Shown: positions 59,720-64,000 of the stretch, piece by piece | Layout of the letters: every line of letters begins with the position of its first letter | Numbering within the stretch: the stretch's first letter is position 1 | DNA from: Labrenzia sp. THAF82 | GTDB lineage: Bacteria > Pseudomonadota > Alphaproteobacteria > Rhizobiales > Stappiaceae | Length of the DNA: 64,000 nucleotides | Reading direction: 5' to 3' | NCBI RefSeq assembly: GCF_009363435.1 | Contig: NZ_CP045354.1 | Location: 3,004,501-3,068,500 of the forward strand | Position numbers and translations under genes: made by a program | The notes under the pieces: generated by a model | The model's input: the letters and a program-made list of their open reading frames with translations, nothing else | What the model was told of the DNA's origin: nothing | Databases searched by the model: none

Positions 59720-61180
59720 ATGCGCCTGGCACAAACCGGTAAAACGACAAAACTGCTGTGCTTAGTTCTGACGGGGGTTTTGGGCCTTTGGTCGGCAAAC
59801 GCATTTGCCCAGACAGCACAGCCAACACCCGCCGACCTCAGGCTGGTTCCTCAAAGCGAAACACAAATAAAGCTGTCCTTCGCGCCGATTGTGAAAAACG
59901 TCGCTCCGGCCGTCGTCAACGTCTATGCCAGTCGCAAGGTCGTGCAGCGGCAACGAGTATCGCCGTTTTTTGATGATCCTTTCTTCAGGCGATTTTTCGG
60001 CCAGCCAGGAGGCGGTGGCTTTGACCGTCCGCGCGAGCGGGTGGAATCCTCCCTTGGCTCCGGCGTGATCATCAGCCAAGACGGCACCGTCATCACCAAT
60101 CATCACGTCATCAAAGATGCGGATGAAGTCCGTGTCGCGCTGAGTGACAGGCGTGAGTTTGATGCAGAAATCGTTTTGCTGGATGAGCGAACCGATCTTG
60201 CCGTATTGAAGATCAAGGGCGAGGGGCCGTTTGATCATACGACTTTTGCAGAGTCCGACAGTCTCGAGGTCGGAGACATTGTGCTTGCCATTGGCAATCC
60301 GTTCGGTGTCGGTCAGACTGTGACCCAGGGCATTGTTTCCGCGACGGCCCGGACACAGGTTGGTGTCACTGATTTCCAGTTTTTCATTCAGACGGACGCC
60401 GCGATCAATCCGGGCAACTCCGGCGGAGCACTCGTGGACATGGAGGGGAAACTCGTCGGGATCAACACGGCGATTTTCTCTCGTTCTGGTGGTTCCAACG
60501 GCATTGGTTTTGCCATCCCCGCCCATATGGCGCGGTTTGTAGCGCGGGCGGCTGACCAGGGAGGCAAGGTCCAAAGGCCCTGGCTCGGCGCGACCGTACA
60601 GCTGGTCAATTCAGAGATTGCAGAAGCACTCTCACTCGATCGTCCGCGCGGGGTTTTGGTGACCGCCGTTTTCGACGGGTCGCCTGCACAGGATGCCGGG
60701 CTGAAAGTGAGTGATCTCGTTGTTGCTATCGGCGGCAAGGAAGTAACCGATCCGAACTCCTTCGGCTATCGGTTTGCGACCAAGATGATCGGCGATGACA
60801 CTGAGTTCAAGATCATCCGTGACGGCAAGGAAATTGCATTGCCCATTTCCCTGGTGCCGGCCCCGGAGACAGTGCCGCGGGATACGCGAGAGCTTGTTGA
60901 ATTTTCGCCGTTCGAAGGGGCAACAGTCATGAACCTTTCTCCGGCCGTATCGACAGAAATCGGTTTGGAAGGGGTATTTGAAGGCGTTGTGATCACAGCG
61001 GTGCGGCGCGGCAGCACGGCAAATCAGGTGGGCTTGCGTCCCGGCGATGTCGTGCGTGGTATCAATGAGCAGGTTGTCGAAAGCACCAGGATGCTTGAAA
61101 CGGTGACCAAGACACCTCCGCGTGTCTGGCGGCTTGAGATCGAACGCGATGGCAAGGTGTCCCAGCTTATCTTGAGGTAG
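59720..61180 (+). CDS. HtrA/Deg-family periplasmic serine protease
   Basis: 486 residues. Signal peptide to about residue 30 (LCLVLTGVLGLWSANAFA-QT). The trypsin-like domain has the triad His129 (VITNHHVI), Asp159 (DERTDLAVL) and Ser234 (NPGNSGGAL). Two PDZ domains follow: about 290-375 (RPWLGATVQLV; PAQDAGLKVSDLVVAIGG) and 395-480 (GVVITAVRRGSTANQVGLRP). The extended FFDDPFFRRFFG segment before the catalytic core is the LA-loop region of DegP/DegQ. It should degrade or refold damaged envelope proteins. DegP versus DegQ cannot be separated by eye. ATG 59720 is used, with GAGGGC upstream. rarA follows after eight bases, so they form one unit. Confidence 0.93.
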   Translation: MRLAQTGKTTKLLCLVLTGVLGLWSANAFAQTAQPTPADLRLVPQSETQIKLSFAPIVKNVAPAVVNVYASRKVVQRQRVSPFFDDPFFRRFFGQPGGGGFDRPRERVESSLGSGVIISQDGTVITNHHVIKDADEVRVALSDRREFDAEIVLLDERTDLAVLKIKGEGPFDHTTFAESDSLEVGDIVLAIGNPFGVGQTVTQGIVSATARTQVGVTDFQFFIQTDAAINPGNSGGALVDMEGKLVGINTAIFSRSGGSNGIGFAIPAHMARFVARAADQGGKVQRPWLGATVQLVNSEIAEALSLDRPRGVLVTAVFDGSPAQDAGLKVSDLVVAIGGKEVTDPNSFGYRFATKMIGDDTEFKIIRDGKEIALPISLVPAPETVPRDTRELVEFSPFEGATVMNLSPAVSTEIGLEGVFEGVVITAVRRGSTANQVGLRPGDVVRGINEQVVESTRMLETVTKTPPRVWRLEIERDGKVSQLILR

Positions 61181-61188
61181 ACGTCCCT

Positions 61189-62493
61189 TTGAGCGATCTG
61201 TTCGAAGCTTCGGGTCTGGCACAGTCCGGCCCTCGGCCTTTGGCCGACAGAATGCGTCCGGCAAAGCTGGCTGATGTTGTTGGCCAGGATCACTTGCTGG
61301 GCCCTGAGGGCACATTGTCCAGGATGCTAAAGACGCGCACGCTTGGATCACTGATTTTCTGGGGGCCGCCAGGGACTGGCAAAACCACAATCGCGCGCCT
61401 TTTGGCCAATGAGACAGATCTGGCGTTTGAGCAGATCTCAGCCATTTTCTCCGGCGTTTCTGAACTGAAGAAAGTCTTCGAGGCTGCGAGGGCGCGGCGC
61501 ATGGGCGGACGCGCCACGCTTTTGTTCGTGGACGAGATCCATCGTTTCAATCGTGCCCAACAGGACAGTTTTCTGCCTGTCATGGAAGACGGCACGATCA
61601 CACTGGTCGGAGCCACCACCGAGAACCCGTCATTTGAATTGAATGCAGCGCTTCTGTCGCGCTCGCATGTCATGACGTTTCAGTCCCTGTCAGGCGATGC
61701 AATTGAAAAACTTCTGCTCAGGGCGGAGGAGACTGAAGAACGGGCTCTGCCGCTTGATGCCGAAGCACGACAAGTGCTTATCCGCATGGCGGATGGTGAT
61801 GGCCGTTCCGCACTGACCCTTGCTGAAGATGTCTGGCGGGCTGCCGACATAGATGAAGTTTTCGACGCAGAGCGCTTGCAGCAGATCGTGCAGAGGCGCG
61901 CTCCAATCTATGACAAGAGCGCGGATGGTCACTACAACCTCATCTCGGCACTCCACAAGTCGGTACGCGGTTCCGATCCGGACGCCTCGCTTTACTGGTT
62001 CTGCCGCATGCTCGATGGTGGCGAAGATCCCATGTATCTCGCCCGACGTTTGATCCGCATGGCTGTAGAGGACATCGGTCTTGCAGACCCCAATGCGCTG
62101 GTACAGGCGAATGCGGCTCGCGACGCCTATCAGATGCTGGGGTCTCCCGAAGGCGAGCTGGCCCTCGCACAGGCGGTCATTTACCTGGCGACGGCACCTA
62201 AGTCGAACGGCGCTTATGTCGCGTACAAAGCTGCAATGCGTTCAGCCAAGTCCAGCGGTTCGCTGCTTCCGCCCAAACATATCCTCAATGCACCCACAAA
62301 GCTGATGAAGGAAGAAGGCTACGGAGCAGGGTACAGCTATGACCACGATGCCCCTGACGGGTTTTCCGGCCAGGACTATTTTCCAGAAAACCTGGGTCGT
62401 GAGACCTACTACGACCCGCCGCAACGTGGATTTGAACGTGAGCTCAAAAAGCGGTTGGAGTATTGGGACAAGCTGAGAAAAGAACGTAGCTGA
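61189..62493 (+). CDS. rarA: Replication-associated recombination protein A (RarA/MgsA)
   Basis: A 434-residue AAA+ ATPase related to eukaryotic WRNIP1, acting at stalled replication forks. Walker A GPPGTGKTT is at residues 59-67, Walker B LLFVDEIHRFNRAQQD around 105-120, sensor-1 GATTENPSF, arginine finger region LLSRSHVM. The C-terminal clamp-loader-like part has DGHYNLISALHKSVRGSDPD and YLARRLIRMAVEDIGLADP. The start codon is TTG, eight bases after the protease stop; AGGTAG upstream may serve as ribosome-binding sequence. Confidence 0.95.
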   Translation: MSDLFEASGLAQSGPRPLADRMRPAKLADVVGQDHLLGPEGTLSRMLKTRTLGSLIFWGPPGTGKTTIARLLANETDLAFEQISAIFSGVSELKKVFEAARARRMGGRATLLFVDEIHRFNRAQQDSFLPVMEDGTITLVGATTENPSFELNAALLSRSHVMTFQSLSGDAIEKLLLRAEETEERALPLDAEARQVLIRMADGDGRSALTLAEDVWRAADIDEVFDAERLQQIVQRRAPIYDKSADGHYNLISALHKSVRGSDPDASLYWFCRMLDGGEDPMYLARRLIRMAVEDIGLADPNALVQANAARDAYQMLGSPEGELALAQAVIYLATAPKSNGAYVAYKAAMRSAKSSGSLLPPKHILNAPTKLMKEEGYGAGYSYDHDAPDGFSGQDYFPENLGRETYYDPPQRGFERELKKRLEYWDKLRKERS

Positions 62494-62519
62494 AATGCCG
62501 AACTTTGCGGCGGGCCGGT

Positions 62520-63536
62520 TCAGTCGCCAGGCGACTTAAGCCGATCCAATGCGCTTTGCAGAGATTTGATCAGTTGTTCCCGCTCGCCGGCTTCCAACTC
62601 TTCCGGCAGATCAAATGCGAGCTCATTCAGCTTTTCAGACACTTTCGATAGATCTGCGCCGAGCGTATCAGACGATTTGTCTTTCAATCCCACTACCTGG
62701 AAAGTGTTCACGGGGTAGGCGATGCCTTTGACCGTGACGTCGCCGTTTCCGGTGCAGGCGACATGCTGTTTCACCTGCGAGTAGGTTTCAAAGGATATCA
62801 GGATCGAGCCAGGGTCAGACAGGGCTTCCAGTCTCGATGCGATGTTCACGCCTCTGCCTATGATCGTATAGTCCAGTCGATCATCACTGCCGAAGTTGCC
62901 GACAGTGCAATAGTCGGTATGGATGCCCATCCGGCATTTGAGCGGATTGGATATTCCTGCCTGCCGCCAGACGTCCTGCAGCTCGGACATGCGTTCGCGC
63001 ATCTCAATTGCCATTTTCACGCAGGCGAGCGCGTCTTCCGTCACACCACGTGTTTCCGGATCACCGAAGAAGATAACGATGGCATCGCCGACATATTTGT
63101 CGATCGTCGCGCCATGCTTCAACGCAATCCTGGACATCTCGGTCAGGTATTGATTGAGGACGCTTGTGAGCTCTTCGCTCTCCAATCGGTCGGCGGTCTC
63201 GGTAAAGTCTGCGATGTCCGAGAAAAAGACAGTCAGTTTCTTGCGAGTGGAGGCAATCTTGACTTCCTGTCGGCCCTCGAAGATGGACTGATAGACCTGT
63301 GGAGACAAATATTTTGCCAGCTGCCTGGAGAGATCCTCAAGTTTTTCCGACTGCTCGGAAAGCTGATCTTCAATAGCCTCGCTATGTTCGATCGTCGCTT
63401 CATAAAGAACGCGAAGGTCTTCCAGTTCAGCACGCAGATCCTTGTTTTCCTCTTCGAATGAGCGAAGGGGAGCGTCCTCTCTTTCGTTCTTGATGCCGGA
63501 CGAGGGCTGCGTTTCTTTTTCCAAGCTGAGTGCCAT
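62520..63536 (-). CDS. Class III adenylate/guanylate cyclase with N-terminal coiled coil
   Basis: 338 residues, soluble. Residues about 25-80 are a charged heptad-rich coiled coil (EEENKDLRAELEDLRVLYEA; DQLSEQSEKLEDLSRQLAKY). The cyclase domain follows: first metal aspartate in TVFFSDIADFTETAD, second in YVGDAIVIFFGDPE, then DYTIIGRGVNIASRLEAL with the asparagine and arginine needed for transition-state binding. All catalytic positions appear present, so it should be active; cAMP is more usual than cGMP. A C-terminal helical tail of ~60 residues is of unknown use. Coiled coils in this place set dimer geometry. It converges on rarA across 26 bases. Confidence 0.9.
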   Translation of the reverse strand: MALSLEKETQPSSGIKNEREDAPLRSFEEENKDLRAELEDLRVLYEATIEHSEAIEDQLSEQSEKLEDLSRQLAKYLSPQVYQSIFEGRQEVKIASTRKKLTVFFSDIADFTETADRLESEELTSVLNQYLTEMSRIALKHGATIDKYVGDAIVIFFGDPETRGVTEDALACVKMAIEMRERMSELQDVWRQAGISNPLKCRMGIHTDYCTVGNFGSDDRLDYTIIGRGVNIASRLEALSDPGSILISFETYSQVKQHVACTGNGDVTVKGIAYPVNTFQVVGLKDKSSDTLGADLSKVSEKLNELAFDLPEELEAGEREQLIKSLQSALDRLKSPGD

Positions 63537-63851
63537 TTTGATCGAGTGGACGGAAGTCTCTGTTGATGCCGTTTAGCCTCCCGCCCAAGAATCACCTTCG
63601 ACGGATGCTTTATCTTAGCGCAAGAGGACTTCAGCTCGCGCGAAAAAGTGCAGTGCAACTTTCCAGTATACGAAGCGATGTCAAATCTTGATCACGCACG
63701 GAACGCCCAGACGTGAGAAGGCATGATCACATTGTAATGGGGCAGCTCTTCGGTATGGCGGTGCGATCGCCACATAAACATTTGAAACCTTTTACTGTGT
63801 TAGACTCGCGAATGGTTCGTTGAGTCCCAAACCGGAAGCCGGCGGCAGCCC
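63537..63851. other. Divergent intergenic region, cyclase/patatin
   Basis: 315 bases between divergent starts, with no supported gene. It should contain both promoters, but no clear hexamer pair was identified. A frame running from the cyclase into this region is a shadow of the cyclase gene. Confidence 0.4.
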
Positions 63852-64000
63852 ATGAAGGAAATCGAACTCAGATTGGCGCTTGTGCTCTATGGGGGCGTGT
63901 CCCTGGCCATCTATATGCACGGCGTGAGCCGTGAAGTTTTGAACCTGGTACGTGCTTCGAACTTCCGGTTGGATCGCAATGCTGGCAAGACTGCCGAGAA
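63852..64000 (+). CDS. Patatin-like phospholipase domain protein, 3' end cut
   Basis: The first 49 codons of a gene running off the window. The text ELRLALVLYGGVSLAIYMHG followed by VSREVLNLVRAS matches the start of large alphaproteobacterial patatin-like proteins; the GG stretch would form the oxyanion hole. The nucleophile serine lies outside the window, so activity cannot be judged. Confidence 0.75.
   Translation, partial: MKEIELRLALVLYGGVSLAIYMHGVSREVLNLVRASNFRLDRNAGKTAE

Overview
The window looks like chromosome from a marine alphaproteobacterium of the Rhizobiales/Rhodobacterales type. The best guess is a Stappiaceae-like organism (Labrenzia/Roseibium), but that rests only on gene content and protein style. 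The supporting evidence is an Xsc/Tpa/TauABC/TauR taurine pathway, a GcvT-fused methylamine-type dehydrogenase family, the tRNA-Tyr/tRNA-Gly/tuf/tRNA-Trp/secE/nusG arrangement, and one uninterrupted run of ribosomal and RNA polymerase operons.

Region 1 (1-1288) is the 3' part of a membrane-anchored spermidine-synthase-like protein. Region 2 (1353-16883) is a taurine catabolic island. On the minus strand, reading downstream, it holds an XRE-cupin regulator, two 813-residue FAD/GcvT oxidoreductases, sulfoacetaldehyde acetyltransferase (xsc) and acetate kinase (ackA), then the regulator tauR and taurine:pyruvate aminotransferase (tpa). Divergently on the plus strand is the uptake system tauABC. 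Imported taurine would be transaminated to sulfoacetaldehyde, cleaved by Xsc to sulfite and acetyl phosphate, and the acetyl phosphate converted by AckA to acetate and ATP. The two demethylase-like flavoproteins suggest that N-methylated taurines may also be used; this is an inference.

Region 3 (16884-18648) is AT-rich, carries two unrecognised reading frames and abuts the 3' end of a tRNA-Thr gene, so it may be a small acquired islet. Region 4 (18649-23486) holds tRNA-Thr, a secreted YHYH-domain protein, an MFS transporter, rlmB, and a thioesterase/marR pair with a perfect palindromic operator at the marR start codon.

Region 5 (23778-57280) is the gene-expression supercluster, all on the plus strand: tRNA-Tyr, tRNA-Gly, tuf copy 1, tRNA-Trp, secE, nusG, rplKAJL, rpoBC, a small acidic protein gene, the str operon (rpsL, rpsG, fusA, tuf copy 2), then the S10, spc (with secY and adk) and alpha operons. 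Several intergenic RNA structures are visible, including an attenuator-like terminator after rplL and a long stem just before rpoB. Region 6 (57413-64000) has a dCache chemoreceptor, an HtrA/Deg protease followed by rarA, a class III nucleotide cyclase, and the first codons of a patatin-like protein cut by the window end. No rRNA genes, insertion sequences, CRISPR arrays or prophage genes were seen.
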